This document shows, in pieces, positions 63,540 to 64,000 of a stretch of DNA of 64,000 nucleotides (its first letter is position 1; each line of letters begins with the position of its first letter). Origin of the DNA: an uncultured Lachnospiraceae bacterium (GTDB taxonomy: Bacteria > Bacillota > Clostridia > Lachnospirales > Lachnospiraceae). Location of the stretch: contig ONAD01000012.1 of NCBI GenBank assembly GCA_900315735.1, forward strand, positions 1 through 64,000. Direction: 5' to 3'. Position numbers and translations under genes: made by a program. The notes under the pieces were generated by a model. That model had not been told where the DNA came from. It did not search any database and saw only the letters and a list, made by a program, of their open reading frames with translations.

Positions 63540-64000
63540 CTATACATTTTCTTCCAGTTCTTTTAACCTTGCGCAAAGACCGCTGTATCTGGTCTGCTCT
63601 GTAATATTCTGTTCCATCTCATAGAAACACATTTCATTTCCCACAAGCGTTACACACTTTCTCGCACGGGTCACTGCTGTATACAAAAGATTCCGGTTCA
63701 TTAGCATTCTCGGACCACCCAGCAGGGGAATTACAACTGCCGGATATTCACTACCCTGGGATTTATGTATTGTAATGGCATATGCCAGTTCCAGTTCCTC
63801 TAAGATTTTAAAGGAATACTCCACCACCTTGTCTTCATCATAGACTACAGTCATGGTCTCTTTATAATCATTGATTTCACGGATAATTCCCGTATCTCCG
63901 TTAAATACGCCAGTTCCGCGGTCAATGGCAAATCCATATTTGCTTAAGACTTCCCATTCCAGCTGATAGTTATTTTTTATCTGCATGACCTTGTCCCCTT
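63540..64000 (-). CDS. recD2: RecD2-like helicase, C-terminal part (runs off the right edge)
   Basis: About 153 C-terminal residues are in the window. The frame continues beyond 64000: upstream of the first internal Met the codons read KGDKV, giving GDKVMQIKNNY, a RecD2 motif. Then come GVFNGDTGII, YAITIHKSQGSEYPAVVIPL and LLYTAVTRARKCVTLVG, the last helicase motifs of the UvrD/RecD superfamily. It is a 5'-3' DNA helicase by family. The N-terminal part and start are not visible. Confidence 0.9.
   Translation of the reverse strand, partial: GDKVMQIKNNYQLEWEVLSKYGFAIDRGTGVFNGDTGIIREINDYKETMTVVYDEDKVVEYSFKILEELELAYAITIHKSQGSEYPAVVIPLLGGPRMLMNRNLLYTAVTRARKCVTLVGNEMCFYEMEQNITEQTRYSGLCARLKELEENV

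Noticed and set aside
1-64000. CRISPR arrays, tRNA or rRNA genes
   Set aside because: Intergenic regions are short; none showed regularly spaced repeats or cloverleaf-type sequence by eye.

Overview
The window looks like a chromosomal segment of a low-GC Clostridia bacterium, most likely a Lachnospiraceae member. Strong AGGAGG-type ribosome sites, A/T-rich codons, a cdaA-cdaR-glmM operon, a comFC-yvyF pair and a recD2-type helicase all fit; the taxon is inferred, not read from a marker gene. About 50 kb is a cell-surface glycan locus transcribed almost wholly leftward, flanked on the right by housekeeping genes.

Region 1 (250-31250, minus strand). A promoter at about 31250 starts a long unit: rmlA, a three-gene insert (GHKL ATPase, STAS-like protein, membrane protein), rmlC, an ABC polysaccharide exporter (Wzm with an extra ectodomain, Wzt with a C-terminal domain), a methyltransferase followed by a kinase-like coiled-coil protein (together resembling a split WbdD chain terminator), a 1480-residue HAD-GT2-GT2 protein, a repeat-bearing glucosaminidase, a CMP-nonulosonate synthetase/PseG fusion with a NeuB-type synthase, an acyltransferase pseudogene, an FAD oxidoreductase, a GT2, an NAD epimerase, a large GT-C-like protein, a TIM-barrel protein, an acyltransferase, a GT2 with a pair of EmrE-like flippase subunits, another acyltransferase, and a repeat-bearing transglutaminase-like protein. 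The logic is: build a chain on a lipid carrier, cap it, export it by ABC transporter, then decorate it outside.

Region 2 (31318-49655). A TTGACA-17-TAGAAT promoter drives rfbF and rfbG (CDP-glucose, then CDP-4-keto-6-deoxyglucose), an HMGL-like aldolase fused to a DUF115-like domain, an epimerase, a GtrB-like GT2, a ThDP carboligase-like enzyme, an SDR, a dehydroquinate-synthase-like cyclase, a KdsC-like phosphatase, an acyltransferase with an ectodomain, a GT87-like protein and a further acyltransferase. A Wzx-type flippase is the only plus-strand gene here. A YfhO-like membrane protein fused to a metallo-beta-lactamase domain ends the region. The set suggests an unusual, probably branched or carbocyclic, sugar made from a CDP precursor.

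Region 3 (49916-60336, minus). rmlB has its own promoter. To its right the c-di-AMP/peptidoglycan operon (two membrane proteins, cdaA, cdaR, glmM, HPr) runs on into rmlD and two GT2 genes. yvyF and comFC follow.

Region 4 (60453-64000). A plus-strand ABC transporter (lipoprotein, permease, ATPase; the family that includes TrpXYZ-like systems) has a clear promoter, a repeat-rich leader and a strong terminator. The 3' part of a recD2-like helicase on the minus strand runs off the right edge. I saw no tRNA, rRNA, CRISPR array or intact insertion sequence.
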